A stretch of DNA of 64,000 nt from Chitinophagales bacterium (GCA_020628375.1 JAHDFD010000014.1:25439-89438); one strand, 5' to 3'. Numbered from the stretch's first letter, positions 26,680 to 36,481 are shown. The notes: a model not told the origin generated them from the letters alone. A program made the numbers and translations.

Positions 26680-27666
26680 TTAGTTTTCGACTACGACTTT
26701 TCCCATTCCAGCTCCACTCGATAGCCTTGCATGAGCTTTCTCTACTTCTTCCAGTGAATATCTGTTTTCATCAAGTACCGGACGCAATTTTCCAGCATCA
26801 ATAATGTTAGCGACTTCAGTAAGAATTCTGTTATGATCTTCCCTTTTGTAGTTATGCAACATAGGTATAAGCATGAATACTACATGTATAGACAAACCTT
26901 TGAAGTGTGCTAAGGTCAGATCTAATTCCAATAAAGAAACGGTAGAAACAACATGACCGTTTAAAGCAGCTGCATTGAAAGAGTTCAGCATATTAGCAGC
27001 ACCAACTGAGTCATATACAACATCAAAACCAGCTCCACCAGTATATTTCTGAACGTAATCTTCGACAGTTTCAGTTTTATAATTAATTGGAACAGCACCT
27101 AGCTCTTTTATCAATGTAGTTTGTCTGTCTCCTCCACCGGTCGAATAAACTTCAGCGCCAAATTCCTTTGCTAATTGTAAAGCTACATGACCAACACCAC
27201 CTGAACCACCATGCACTAATACTTTTTGTCCTGCTTTTACTCCAGCTCTTTCAAGTCCTTCATAAGCAGTAATAGCAACAAGTGGAAGCGCTGCTGCTTC
27301 TCTCATACTTATTATTTTTGGTTTGTGAGCAATAAGCTTAACATCAGCAGCGATGTATTCCGCTAAAGTTCCGGGTAGTGTTGCCAAACCTCCGGCACAA
27401 CCATAAACTTCATCCCCTACTTTGAAATCAGTTACACCTTCGCCTACAGCTTCAATAGTTCCGGCAAAATCCATTCCCAGAATAGCAGGTGTGTCGGGTG
27501 AAAGTGGCAGATCTTTTCCCATTGAACGAATCATCGTATCTACTGTATTTACACTAGATGCTGCAATTTTAACCAATACCTCATTTGCTGCTGCTTGTGG
27601 TTTTGTTACGTCAGCGATCTCGAATTTGGCATCACTACCATATTCGTTAAGAACCATTGCTTTCAT
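26680..27666 (-). CDS. Zinc-independent MDR-family NADPH:quinone reductase-like oxidoreductase
   Basis: A 328-residue medium-chain dehydrogenase/reductase of the zeta-crystallin type. The N-terminal GroES-like domain (about 1-120) lacks the zinc ligands of alcohol dehydrogenases. The Rossmann part has HGGSGGVGHVALQLAKEFG (about 148-166) for NAD(P)H and the GAVPINYKTE segment. Such enzymes reduce quinones or enones with NADPH. It is a monocistronic gene with its own terminator. The HxlR gene at 25408 could regulate it, by analogy with other genomes. Confidence 0.87.
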   Translation of the reverse strand: MKAMVLNEYGSDAKFEIADVTKPQAAANEVLVKIAASSVNTVDTMIRSMGKDLPLSPDTPAILGMDFAGTIEAVGEGVTDFKVGDEVYGCAGGLATLPGTLAEYIAADVKLIAHKPKIISMREAAALPLVAITAYEGLERAGVKAGQKVLVHGGSGGVGHVALQLAKEFGAEVYSTGGGDRQTTLIKELGAVPINYKTETVEDYVQKYTGGAGFDVVYDSVGAANMLNSFNAAALNGHVVSTVSLLELDLTLAHFKGLSIHVVFMLIPMLHNYKREDHNRILTEVANIIDAGKLRPVLDENRYSLEEVEKAHARLSSGAGMGKVVVEN

Positions 27667-28270
27667 TAAATTATTTTTTAAGTTACTATAAAATTTATAG
27701 TTGCAATGATAATTATTTTTAATAAGCTATACAATAACTGTCAAAATGGATAGTAGGAGATAAAACAGAGAAATTGATAGTATAACTTACCAGTTTTACA
27801 GAAAACGAGCGTCAACCGAAACACTTGATCTTATACCCAAAAGAACAAATGCTATTAACTATCTTCTTAAAAATATTGATTGTTGCGGATTCATCTCAAC
27901 TTAGGTTCTATATAATTATGAATCGTGCGTTTATACATATACATTAGGCTTACTAAACTAGATATTCTATATTTACCTTTGGTAGTGTTACTTTACGAGT
28001 GATTTTAAAAATTAAAAAGGACATTAGAAATTAGATGTAATAGGCAACTAACTCGTGGATACTTTAAAGAAATTCAGTTGGTCAGGAGACCAACTGAGGT
28101 ACAGACCTTTGTTGGTCTCCTGACCAACAATAAAATGTCCATAAATTGCTTACCCACTAGATCTATCGTCTAATATCTTTTTCTGAAAAAGTTAGCTAAT
28201 AATTTTGATCTAAAATAAAAAAATCACTCAATTAAACCACTATCTTATCTATTAAATACAGCATATATAA
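27667..28270. other. Long intergenic gap with inverted palindromes
   Basis: About 600 bp between the divergent MDR and NUDIX genes. The only structure noted is the pair of palindromes at 28077-28128. Elsewhere it is AT-rich with no open frame of coding character. Confidence 0.45.
28077..28128. repeat. Two inverted copies of the dispersed palindrome
   Basis: GTTGGTCAGGAGACCAAC (28077-28094) and GTTGGTCTCCTGACCAAC (28111-28128) are exact reverse complements of each other and each is itself nearly palindromic, 16 bp apart. The pair can form two small hairpins or one large one. Confidence 0.75.
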
Positions 28271-28792
28271 ATGGAAATTTTAAAGACCCACTATCATCCG
28301 GAAATTGAATCTTTAGAAAATAAATCTGTTTTCACTCGATTTGCAACAAGAGCGATTGCCATTCAGGGAAATTCCATTTTACTACTATACACTGAGAGGT
28401 ATGAAGACTACAGCCTTCCGGGTGGAGGTTTGGATCTTGGTGAAGATAAGATCGAAGGCATGATACGTGAACTAGTTGAAGAGACAGGAGCTAAAGATAT
28501 TACCAATATTAAGCCTTTTGGAGTTTATGAAGAATACCGTCCCTGGTATAAGCCTGATTTCGATATCCAACACATGATCTCCTATTGTTATACCTGTGAA
28601 ATCAGTGAAGAGCTTGGCGTTTCAAAGATGGAAACCTATGAAACAAATAACGGAATGAAAGCAGTATGGGTTAACATTCACGATGCCATCGAACATAATC
28701 AAAAAACAATAGCCACAAGTGCTAAAAAAGGCATGTCTATCGAACGTGAAACATTTCTTTTAAAACTCATTGCCGAAAATATAAAAGTGTGA
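28271..28792 (+). CDS. NUDIX hydrolase
   Basis: A 173-residue single-domain NUDIX protein. The complete Nudix box is present as GGGLDLGEDKIEGMI followed by RELVEETGA (about residues 56-79), with the catalytic Arg-Glu-x-x-Glu-Glu-x-Gly core intact. NUDIX enzymes cleave nucleoside diphosphates linked to another group. The substrate is unknown. It precedes and converges on the ATPase/DUF4276 module. Confidence 0.9.
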   Translation: MEILKTHYHPEIESLENKSVFTRFATRAIAIQGNSILLLYTERYEDYSLPGGGLDLGEDKIEGMIRELVEETGAKDITNIKPFGVYEEYRPWYKPDFDIQHMISYCYTCEISEELGVSKMETYETNNGMKAVWVNIHDAIEHNQKTIATSAKKGMSIERETFLLKLIAENIKV

Positions 28793-28994
28793 AGGATAAA
28801 ATTCAAATATTCATTGGTGTTTTCTCCGAAACAATGGCTTTTTGCAAGCCAAGCGCAAAGGACATTTGCGTTTCTTGTTAAGCTTATAATTATTTTGGTA
28901 GTTTTTGTAGCTGAGGTTAGCTTGTAAGGAATGGTCTTAATGTTCTTTCCACTAATATCCTCTTCGAGAGACATTACGAGAAAAAATCGCTTTA

Positions 28995-29654
28995 CTATAT
29001 ATTTTCCAATTTCGTTATCCAATTATTAAATCTTGGGGATTTTGCTCTTATTCGTTCCAATCCAATTGCCTCTGAAATTATATCACCATATACAACCTTA
29101 TTATACCCATTTATAATTCGCTGTAATCTGTGAGAGGGAGAAGTTTCTCTGTTATTGTTTATCAATTCAGGATTTTCAAAATCATTAAAGGTTTTTTCAA
29201 GTTCCTCTATCCCAACTAAATCTTCTGGTGGTATTTGACTTTTGAAAACGTCAATATCAATAAAAAGTAAACCTTCAAATTCATGTAATTGCAGATAGGG
29301 TATAAATCTATGCCGAGACTCTGGATCAATACACTGCAACATAAAATGTTCTAAGCGATCCATCCGGCTATTCTTATCTATAATTGTGTGTGCTTCATTC
29401 CATCCAGGAAATAAGTGTTTCTCGTATACACCGTAGTAATCAATAAAAGTAGTTACAAAAGCATCTTTTTCTGCTTTAAGATGGGTTTTTATCTGTTCTT
29501 CCAATCTTTGCCACTTTACAATGCCACCCCTTGATGCCTTTATTAATGGAGTGTGTAAAATGATATTTCTATCTAAAAAAAGACCTTGCAAATTGGTTTT
29601 AGCAAATGTTTGCTCTGTTTGTCCTTCACATATCATGATAATTCTTTTCATCAA
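28995..29654 (-). CDS. DUF4276 family protein, putative TOPRIM-like nuclease partner
   Basis: A 219-residue protein. It begins IIMICEGQTEQTF, where the Glu in Cys-Glu-Gly-x-Thr-Glu resembles the first acidic residue of TOPRIM-type nucleases, and continues with a FIDYYGV strand that could carry the next acid. The HEFEGLLFIDIDVF segment is typical of DUF4276. Together with the ATPase gene 6 bp upstream it resembles ATPase/TOPRIM-like pairs (OLD-, Rlo- and PARIS-like) used against phage. Family assignment is by eye and activity is inferred. Confidence 0.7.
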   Translation of the reverse strand: MMKRIIMICEGQTEQTFAKTNLQGLFLDRNIILHTPLIKASRGGIVKWQRLEEQIKTHLKAEKDAFVTTFIDYYGVYEKHLFPGWNEAHTIIDKNSRMDRLEHFMLQCIDPESRHRFIPYLQLHEFEGLLFIDIDVFKSQIPPEDLVGIEELEKTFNDFENPELINNNRETSPSHRLQRIINGYNKVVYGDIISEAIGLERIRAKSPRFNNWITKLENI

Positions 29655-29660
29655 TATTTG

Positions 29661-30731
29661 TTATAAGTTTGGTTGACCTGTAGTGATTATATTCCGTTTC
29701 CATAAATCATCTATTGTATAATCTTCTAACCAAACTTTTAAATTATCAGAATCTAGCCTTTCAAAAATACTTTCCCCATTTTTTTGATCTACAGTAATTA
29801 TATCTTCGGGTTCAAAATGACTTATTAAGTCGGTAGATTGTGTGGCGATAATTACTTGGCTTTTTTTAGCGGCAACAGACTTTATTAAACCTGCGAGTTT
29901 AGAAATGGCTATTGGATGTAAACCTAATTCTGGTTCATCAATTATAATTGTTTCAGGGAGATTAGGTTGTAGAAATAAAGTTGCTAAAGCAATAAAACGA
30001 ATTGTACCATCAGATAAGTCATTAACTCCATATACAGTAGAACTGTATTTACTTTGCCATCTTAACTTTAAATTTCCATTCTTTTCTGGCTGAAAAAAAA
30101 AGTCCATAAAATATGGAGCTATACTTTGAATTGTTTTTACAATAAGATTGAAAACAATAGGTTTTTCCTTTTGTATATTGTAAAGAAATGCAGCGAGATT
30201 ATTACCCTTTTCATAAAGATAAAATTTATCATTTTCTACATTTGATTCCATATTGAATGGAGAGTTTTCACTGGTATCATGAAAGTGATATTTAGCGAGC
30301 TTTTTAATATATCTTCTGATATAATCTGCCCTTCTCATAGTCTGAAAACGTAAAGATGATTCTGGCCCAATAGATGCAATTTCTATAGAATTTTTTTGTA
30401 GTGGATTATTGGCATACAACATCCCTTCTTTAGTAAAAATAAAGCCTGTATCTCCTTTCTTAATAGTGAATGAATATCCATTTGTATTCCTAAAATATAG
30501 TCTTGTTGAAACCTCATCCGTTATTTTACTTCCCTTATGTAAGAAAGTATCAATTCCTTTTAATGCAACAAATTCTTGTAAATTGCGATTATAGATATGC
30601 TTAAGAAAATCAAAAAAGGATAAAAAGTTACTTTTTCCACTACCATTTGCACCAATAAGAATATTGATAGGTTTAAGATCTATCAGTAATTCTTTAATGG
30701 ACTTATAGCCACGGATGTTAATTTTATTCAT
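29661..30731 (-). CDS. AAA family ATPase (AAA_21/OLD-like)
   Basis: A 356-residue SMC/ABC-like ATPase. Walker A is GANGSGKSN (about residues 27-35), the signature-like region LSDGTIRFIALATLF is at about 236-250, Walker B is TIIIDEPELGLHP (about 259-271), and VIIATQSTDLI matches the following switch strand. The helical insert between Walker A and the signature is long. It is probably the NTP-driven sensor of a defence pair with the DUF4276 gene just downstream. No coiled-coil SMC arm is visible. Confidence 0.88.
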   Translation of the reverse strand: MNKINIRGYKSIKELLIDLKPINILIGANGSGKSNFLSFFDFLKHIYNRNLQEFVALKGIDTFLHKGSKITDEVSTRLYFRNTNGYSFTIKKGDTGFIFTKEGMLYANNPLQKNSIEIASIGPESSLRFQTMRRADYIRRYIKKLAKYHFHDTSENSPFNMESNVENDKFYLYEKGNNLAAFLYNIQKEKPIVFNLIVKTIQSIAPYFMDFFFQPEKNGNLKLRWQSKYSSTVYGVNDLSDGTIRFIALATLFLQPNLPETIIIDEPELGLHPIAISKLAGLIKSVAAKKSQVIIATQSTDLISHFEPEDIITVDQKNGESIFERLDSDNLKVWLEDYTIDDLWKRNIITTGQPNL

Positions 30732-30783
30732 TTATTCCTATTTATCGGGTCATTAACTCTGTATTTTCTAAATGCTTTAAAAC

Positions 30784-33237
30784 CTAAATCTCCCCTCCAA
30801 CACCTTTCTCTTCTTTCCCTCTATTAACAAACCAAAGTCCGGCGTAAGCCAGAATTCCAAGAATGATCAAGAGAGAACAAACCATAGAGATCATACTGCC
30901 GGTATAATAAGAACGAGGGAAAAATTTGAACTCAACAGTATGCTGACCTGCCGGAATTTTCAATGCACGTAAAACATAATTTGCACGCAAGTGATCTACC
31001 GCTTTACCATCAATATATGCCTGCCAGCCCTTTCCTTTACCCGGATTATACCAAACTTCAGAAAAAACAGCTAATTCATCGCCTGAAGTATTGGTCTGGT
31101 AGGTTAAATGATTAGGTTTATAATCACTTAGGCTTATACTACCCTGCCCTGAAGTTTGTAAGCCCGAAATTTGATCGTCAAACTCAGAATGAACGACTGC
31201 CGTAGTTCGCGGATCAAAATCATTAAGGGCATCAATTTCAGCATTAGGACTGCTTACCTTCTGTATCGAATTAACAAACCAGGCATTACCCAAAGCATTC
31301 GGGTTCTGTTGTACTTGTTGTTGAGGCGAAATAAGATATTTCATATTCAGCATATCCATTACCTTCTGGTTTCCAGTTCCTAAATGTCGTTCTATCAAAT
31401 CATTATAACGGCGCAACTTTGCAGGGTGGTATCCACCAATATTCTTATGGTATCTGCCGGGTACATTACTGTTAAACGAACTTACACTCATATCGAATAC
31501 ACGATAACTTTTATCACTATCAGATTTAATTTGTGTGTCGGGTTTACGTTCTTCAGTAAATTGCTTTTCATAGCGCTTTTCAGAAATAAAATTACTTTCG
31601 TTCAGATAGCGTTTTCCTAAACCACCTAAATCAAAAACGGTTAATATTGCCAATCCGGCAAATAAGAGTTGTCCTTTCCAAGCACCCTGAATTTTTTCAT
31701 TACTGAATAACCATAATAAAGCAGCGCTTAAGGCGATCAATATAAAAGAGCGCCAGGCATCGCCTTGTAATAAAGAAACCCTATCGGCATAAAGTGCATC
31801 TAAAGAATAACCAGCTTGAGCCAATCTGTCATCATTCATTCCTTCGAAGGTGAATAGGTTTCCACCCATAACAGCCAATATTAAACACAAGCCACCAACA
31901 ATTATGGTAGAAAGAAGAATCGCCCTTTGTGCAGCTTTAGCATCTACCTTTTGTGAAATAATAGCTGAAACACCAAGGAAACCCAATAAAGGCATGGTGA
32001 ACTGTGGTATCGTTAATATTGAGCTTACTGCTCGGAATTTTGAATAGAAAGGGAAATAATAGTAGAATAGATCACTGAACCATTGCAGGTTCTTACCCCA
32101 GGCAAGCATGATCGTCAGAATGGTAGTAATCAGTAGCCACCATTTCAGATCTCCTTTAACGGTAAATAAACCGAGCACGAATAAGAAACAGACTATCGCT
32201 CCAAAATAGATCGGGCCACTGGTAAATGGTAACTCTCCCCAATATAAAGGAGCCGACTTAAGTGCTTCACCACTGGCACCTTTTCTTCGCAGATCTTTAT
32301 AAGTAGCTGAATTTTTAGAAATATGTTCTTGTGATGCACCACCATAAAAACCGGGAACCAAAATGGTAAAGGTCTCAGCAATACCCTGACTCCATTGGAA
32401 CACATAATCTTTATCGAGACCATTAGCATTATTTTGCTTTTCACTACCTGTTTCGGCAGCTAAAATAGCAGGACCACGAATCGATTCTTTCATATAATCA
32501 TAAGTGCTCCATAGCTTGGCAGTATTAGCACCCAAGGCTAGTACTGCAGCAATAAGCAGATACAAGCTGGCTTTAACAAATTGTGGTAACTCTCCATTTA
32601 TAACAGAAAAAATAAGCTTTATCAATACATAAATGCCCAGAGCGATTCCTAAGTAATAAGTCATCTGGAAATGCCCTGACCATATTTCAAGACCAAAACC
32701 AATAGCGAAGATCAAAGCGCCAAGCAGCTCTTTTTTCCGATAAGCTAATAATGTTCCCGCTGCTACTAAAGGGAAGTAAATAATAGCGAGGAATTTACTT
32801 GCATGTCCAGCTTCATAAATAATAAAATTATAAGAACTTAAACCAAATGCCAAAGCACCGGCAATACTCAGCCAAGGGTTTACCCCTAATACCAGTAAGA
32901 GCAAATAAAAGGAAACAAATGCAACAAAGAAATATGCAGTTGGTCGTGGTAGATTAAGGCTGATAACATAGTTGTGCACATGTTTCAGAAAGTTGGAATT
33001 ATACCTCGCTCCTCCCCATATAATTGTTGGCATTCCACTAAAGGCACTATTAGTCCATAATGTTGCCTCGCCTGTTTCTTCATAAAAGTCATTAGCTTCA
33101 TCACCCATACCTCTGTAGTTCTGCATATCGGGTTGTACAACTACTTTCCCCTGAAATGCTTCAGGAAATAAACCAATTGCAACTGCCAGAAAACTAATTA
33201 GGGCGATAATATGTGGTAAAAATTGTTTCCAGTTCAT
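30784..33237 (-). CDS. YfhO-family multi-spanning membrane protein
   Basis: An 817-residue membrane protein with roughly a dozen helices. It has the early QPDMQNYRGMGDEANDF motif, NPWLSIAGALAFGLSSYNF, and a C-terminal soluble beta domain (FSEVWYNPGKGKGWQAYIDG, residues about 720-770), then a last membrane helix. This layout is typical of the YfhO family, which includes bactoprenol glycosyltransferase-like and lipoteichoic-acid-glycosylation proteins. In Bacteroidota it probably modifies a surface glycan, but this is inferred. Confidence 0.85.
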   Translation of the reverse strand: MNWKQFLPHIIALISFLAVAIGLFPEAFQGKVVVQPDMQNYRGMGDEANDFYEETGEATLWTNSAFSGMPTIIWGGARYNSNFLKHVHNYVISLNLPRPTAYFFVAFVSFYLLLLVLGVNPWLSIAGALAFGLSSYNFIIYEAGHASKFLAIIYFPLVAAGTLLAYRKKELLGALIFAIGFGLEIWSGHFQMTYYLGIALGIYVLIKLIFSVINGELPQFVKASLYLLIAAVLALGANTAKLWSTYDYMKESIRGPAILAAETGSEKQNNANGLDKDYVFQWSQGIAETFTILVPGFYGGASQEHISKNSATYKDLRRKGASGEALKSAPLYWGELPFTSGPIYFGAIVCFLFVLGLFTVKGDLKWWLLITTILTIMLAWGKNLQWFSDLFYYYFPFYSKFRAVSSILTIPQFTMPLLGFLGVSAIISQKVDAKAAQRAILLSTIIVGGLCLILAVMGGNLFTFEGMNDDRLAQAGYSLDALYADRVSLLQGDAWRSFILIALSAALLWLFSNEKIQGAWKGQLLFAGLAILTVFDLGGLGKRYLNESNFISEKRYEKQFTEERKPDTQIKSDSDKSYRVFDMSVSSFNSNVPGRYHKNIGGYHPAKLRRYNDLIERHLGTGNQKVMDMLNMKYLISPQQQVQQNPNALGNAWFVNSIQKVSSPNAEIDALNDFDPRTTAVVHSEFDDQISGLQTSGQGSISLSDYKPNHLTYQTNTSGDELAVFSEVWYNPGKGKGWQAYIDGKAVDHLRANYVLRALKIPAGQHTVEFKFFPRSYYTGSMISMVCSLLIILGILAYAGLWFVNRGKEEKGVGGEI

Positions 33238-33373
33238 TGTACTTATAATTGAAATGCTAAGTTAGGGTTTCTGAGAATACTCTAAAACTTAATTGAAAAG
33301 TAGTTTATAAATAGAATGATTCAAATCATATTCATAAATGACACAGTTTTTAAAAAACGCTGTACACCTATTC

Positions 33374-33381
33374 TAAATTTG
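33374..33381 (+). promoter_or_regulatory. Putative -7 promoter box of the Dps gene
   Basis: TAAATTTG fully matches TAnnTTTG and lies 20 bp before the Dps start codon. A good -33 box was not seen at the right spacing. Confidence 0.45.
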
Positions 33382-33401
33382 TTTCAAATCAAAAAATAAA
33401 T

Positions 33402-33887
33402 ATGGAATTAGTAACAAAAAGCAGCGTTCGTTTAGGATTTGATGAAAGAGATAGCAAAAATTTAGTGGAAGCACTAAATAAGTTATTAGCAAATTATCAA
33501 ATACATTACCATAAACTAAGAAATTTTCACTGGAGTGTGGAAGGAGCTGACTTTTTTGAATTACACGAACAATTTGAATTAGAATATAACCGGGTAAAAA
33601 CTTATATAGACGAAATTGCCGAAAGGATTCGTGTTTTTGGAAAAATGCCTTTCAGAACACTCGAAGCATATTTACAACATGCAGATATTGTCGAAACACG
33701 CGAAAATTTATCTTCTAAGCAAATGGTAGCTGAAATAATAAATGATTTTGAAATACTACTTGAACACATAATTTCAGTAACTGATCTTGCTAAAGAGATG
33801 GGAGACACGGCAAGCTTAGATATGGTTACTAACTATCTGAAAGAGACGGAAAAAAGACTTTGGATGTTCTCAGCATGGATGAAATAA
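33402..33887 (+). CDS. Dps-family ferritin-like DNA-binding protein
   Basis: A 161-residue four-helix protein of Dps length. The conserved HYHKLRNFHWSVEGADFFELHEQFE segment (about residues 36-60) and later EYNRVKTYIDEIAERI carry the His, Asp and Glu residues of the ferroxidase site between subunits. Dps proteins oxidise iron and protect DNA in stationary phase. There is a -7 box just upstream and a hairpin terminator after the gene. Confidence 0.92.
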   Translation: MELVTKSSVRLGFDERDSKNLVEALNKLLANYQIHYHKLRNFHWSVEGADFFELHEQFELEYNRVKTYIDEIAERIRVFGKMPFRTLEAYLQHADIVETRENLSSKQMVAEIINDFEILLEHIISVTDLAKEMGDTASLDMVTNYLKETEKRLWMFSAWMK

Positions 33888-33979
33888 ATAACATGAAACG
33901 ATCTCTATTCTGCTGTGAATTCTATCCACAATATATACTCCCTTATCATATCCATAGTATAGTTAGGTAGAAGTTTTGA

Positions 33980-34005
33980 AGAGAGGAGGAATACACCTCC
34001 TCTCT
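33980..34005 (+). terminator. Hairpin after the Dps gene
   Basis: A perfect 10-bp stem (33980-33989 with 33996-34005, AGAGAGGAGG and its complement) with a 6-nt loop lies about 90 bp after the stop. No U-tract follows, so its terminator role is likely but not certain. Confidence 0.5.
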
Positions 34006-34120
34006 AAAATAATTCGGATTAAAAAAAACTAACAGTAATTCTTTCATTTCGATGATGATGCAGATAACTACAAAGCCCTCATTCGGACTTATATTTTATA
34101 ATCATTAAAATTATCGATCC

Positions 34121-34396
34121 ATGAAAAATGACTTAAGAAAATTGGCAGAGAAAACCATTCATTTAATTGCTGCTTTAATTAATGAATATCATGCTAAAGG
34201 GGAGCAGTTAAGTGGTAAAATAAAATACCAATACCATATTAAATTAGATGAACTTTTATATACAAAAGAAATTTTAGATACTGAATATTTAAGGTTGCTA
34301 AGTGTAAACGATGGTAAGTTGAATGAAGTGAAAGAAAATTTTGATCACAGTTTACAGATTCTGAAAAAACAATTGAGGGAGTTATCGAGATATTAG
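34121..34396 (+). CDS. Small helical protein of unknown function
   Basis: A 91-residue, almost wholly helical protein rich in Lys, Glu and Leu, with no membrane helix or cysteine. It has no family I recognise. Support comes from its coding-like composition, an A-rich stretch upstream, and a strong terminator (34435-34472) just after it. It is flanked by the Dps and MscS genes, a stress-response setting. Confidence 0.55.
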   Translation: MKNDLRKLAEKTIHLIAALINEYHAKGEQLSGKIKYQYHIKLDELLYTKEILDTEYLRLLSVNDGKLNEVKENFDHSLQILKKQLRELSRY

Positions 34397-34434
34397 TCTT
34401 TCATTTCATTAACAAAGGGTGTCTCATGGGTGTT

Positions 34435-34472
34435 AGGACCGGGTGTAGTTTTAATTCACTCGGTTCTTTTTT
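34435..34472 (+). terminator. Rho-independent terminator
   Basis: An 11-bp stem with two wobble pairs (34435-34445 with 34457-34467) and a run of six T. It closes the small helical-protein gene. Confidence 0.75.
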
Positions 34473-34648
34473 AATGAAGTAGTCGTGTAAAAGCTTCTAA
34501 ATAATAGAATGTGATTAATTCTAATCTACTTCAAAAAAGGCTTAAATAGCTCGCTATTCTTCCTGTTTTTTTCATTGATAGCTTAGAATTTCTCTTCATT
34601 TTCTATATCAACTTACTTTTTTTCACCTACTTAAAATTACAAATAAAT

Positions 34649-35620
34649 ATGACAGAACAATTTGAAATATCTTTTAATAATATGATGGAACGATTAGTTG
34701 AATGGTTAAATACCATAATAGTTAATTTACCCAACATGATAATTGCCATCTTGGTTTTTGGGGTAACTTTTTGGCTTGCAGGGGTTACCAAGAAATTAGT
34801 ATTCCGTTACTTGACCAATGTATTTCAACAAAAGTCAATAAGAGCATTGGTTGCTAATATGGTTGCCCTGATCATTACTGCATCAGGTTTTTTACTTGCA
34901 TTAGGAGTACTAAATCTAGATACTTTACTAAAATCACTACTTGCTGGTGCAGGGGTAGCTGGTTTGGCCATAGGTTTAGCACTTCAGGGCACTTTATCGA
35001 ACACCTTTTCAGGTATTTCATTGGCATTAAAAAGCTCATTCAATGTAGGTGATTTTGTAGAAACATCTAATTTTTCAGGTACAGTTGAAGACATTGCACT
35101 TAATTACACGAAGATAAGAACGATTGATAACAATACCGTTATCATTCCTAATAAGCAAATTTTAGAAAACCCTATTAAGAATTTCAGTCTAACCAAACAG
35201 ATAAGGGTTATTATCGATTGTGGTATAGACTACACGGCTGATCTGAGTGAAGTAAAATATTTAACACTTGAAGCACTCAAATTAATAATACCTGCCGAAG
35301 ACAGGCATACCTTAGAGTTTTACTTTGTTAATTTTGGAGATAGTGCTATCAACTTTCAGGTGAGATACTTTATAAATGGTGATAAGAATATAAGTGTGTT
35401 AGCTGCCAAAAGCGAGGGAATTATGTGTATTAAAAGAACTTTTGATGAACATGGTATCAATATTCCATATCCAACACGAACAATACAATTAGGAAAAAAT
35501 AATCCCGAGGCGCAGAATATTACAAAGGATATACCACCCAATAAAAGGAATCAAAGGAGAAGATTAAACGGAAATAGAGCAAAGTCTGTGAGTAAAATCC
35601 ACAAGCTTGATTCAAAATAA
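34649..35620 (+). CDS. Small-conductance mechanosensitive channel (MscS family)
   Basis: A 323-residue protein with about three membrane helices (residues about 25-45, 60-85, 90-115). The pore-lining Gly/Ala-rich helix 3 is followed by GLALQGTLSNTFSGI and the SFNVGDFVET strand that marks the MscS family beta domain. The C-terminus ends in a basic tail. It opens under membrane tension and releases solutes on osmotic downshift. It has its own transcription unit and converges on efp. Confidence 0.92.
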   Translation: MTEQFEISFNNMMERLVEWLNTIIVNLPNMIIAILVFGVTFWLAGVTKKLVFRYLTNVFQQKSIRALVANMVALIITASGFLLALGVLNLDTLLKSLLAGAGVAGLAIGLALQGTLSNTFSGISLALKSSFNVGDFVETSNFSGTVEDIALNYTKIRTIDNNTVIIPNKQILENPIKNFSLTKQIRVIIDCGIDYTADLSEVKYLTLEALKLIIPAEDRHTLEFYFVNFGDSAINFQVRYFINGDKNISVLAAKSEGIMCIKRTFDEHGINIPYPTRTIQLGKNNPEAQNITKDIPPNKRNQRRRLNGNRAKSVSKIHKLDSK

Positions 35621-35648
35621 GTAGGTAAGCAAAATTATATTGACAACA

Positions 35649-35753
35649 ATGAGTACGAGATATTTTTCAACTGTTAAGGCATCAAAACCGCACATAGCCG
35701 AGCTACGTAAGGCTTTTGATAACGAAGACAGGTGGAAAATAGATAACTCATAG
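35649..35753 (+). CDS. Possible 34-residue ORF
   Basis: An ATG-started frame of 34 codons in the 230-bp gap between mscS and efp, with charged and aromatic residues and a segment VKASKPHIAELRKAF. There is no family match and no independent support, so it may be a chance frame or a gene fragment. Confidence 0.2.
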   Translation: MSTRYFSTVKASKPHIAELRKAFDNEDRWKIDNS

Positions 35754-35783
35754 TTGTTAAATTTAATTTGTTTAACTACTTAA

Positions 35784-35817
35784 AAGTGGCTAAGCAATTT
35801 AAATTCCTCAGCCACTT
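35784..35817. terminator. Hairpin between convergent mscS and efp
   Basis: An 11-bp stem with one mismatch (35784-35794 with 35807-35817, centred on AGTGGCT) separates the two converging genes. Short A/T runs flank it on both sides. Confidence 0.5.
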
Positions 35818-35850
35818 AAAATAACACTATTCAATAGTGTAAAATGTATT

Positions 35851-36420
35851 TTACTTATTCTTAACACGTTCCATATAAGCACGTGTTTTAGTATCGATAC
35901 GAATAAGTTCGCCTTCATTAATAAACAAAGGAACATTTACCTGAGCACCTGTTTCAACAGTTGCCGGTTTGGTTGCATTGGTTGCCGTATCGCCTTTTAC
36001 ACCTGGTTCTGTATAAGTTACAGCCAAGTTTACAGAGCTAGGTAATTCAGCTACTAAAGGAAGATCTTTTTCAGCGTGGTATAATACTTCCACGTTCTGA
36101 CCTTCTTTCATTAAATCTGAATTATCAATGAACTTCTCATCTAAAGTAACCTGTTCGTAAGTTTCGTTGTTCATCATATTGAAGCCCATATCGTCTTTAT
36201 ACAAGAACTGGAATTTACGACGCTCAACACGTACTGCATCGATCTTATGACCTGCAGGGATTGTTTTATCAATCACTTTACCACTTGTTAAGCTTTTAAT
36301 TTTAGTTCTAACGAATGCTGCACCTTTACCTGGTTTTACATGTTGAAATTCTACAACTTGCCATACATCGTTACCAATCTGCATACAAAATCCATTACGG
36401 ATATCAGAAGTGTTTGCCAT
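35851..36420 (-). CDS. efp: Translation elongation factor P
   Basis: A 189-residue protein of normal length. EF-P enters the ribosome E site and relieves stalling on polyproline. The N-terminal KOW-like domain has HVKPGKGAAFVRTK, with the tip lysine at about residue 32 in the place where E. coli carries a modified Lys34. The middle and C-terminal OB domains end with LIRIDTKTRAYMERV, typical of EF-P. The tip lysine could in principle be modified, but the modification genes are not in the window. A -7 box lies about 55 bp upstream. Confidence 0.97.
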   Translation of the reverse strand: MANTSDIRNGFCMQIGNDVWQVVEFQHVKPGKGAAFVRTKIKSLTSGKVIDKTIPAGHKIDAVRVERRKFQFLYKDDMGFNMMNNETYEQVTLDEKFIDNSDLMKEGQNVEVLYHAEKDLPLVAELPSSVNLAVTYTEPGVKGDTATNATKPATVETGAQVNVPLFINEGELIRIDTKTRAYMERVKNK

Positions 36421-36473
36421 TTTTGAGTTTAATTTTTATATAATTTTCAGAATATCTATTTCAAAACAGAGTG

Positions 36474-36481
36474 CAAAAATA
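36474..36481 (-). promoter_or_regulatory. Putative -7 promoter box of efp
   Basis: On the minus strand this reads TATTTTTG, matching TAnnTTTG, 54 bp before the efp start. Confidence 0.45.

Noticed and set aside
28699..29022. A 107-codon minus-strand frame between the NUDIX and DUF4276 genes
   Set aside because: It overlaps the 3' end of the NUDIX gene on the other strand and the DUF4276 3' end, has no family resemblance and no start context. It looks like a chance frame.
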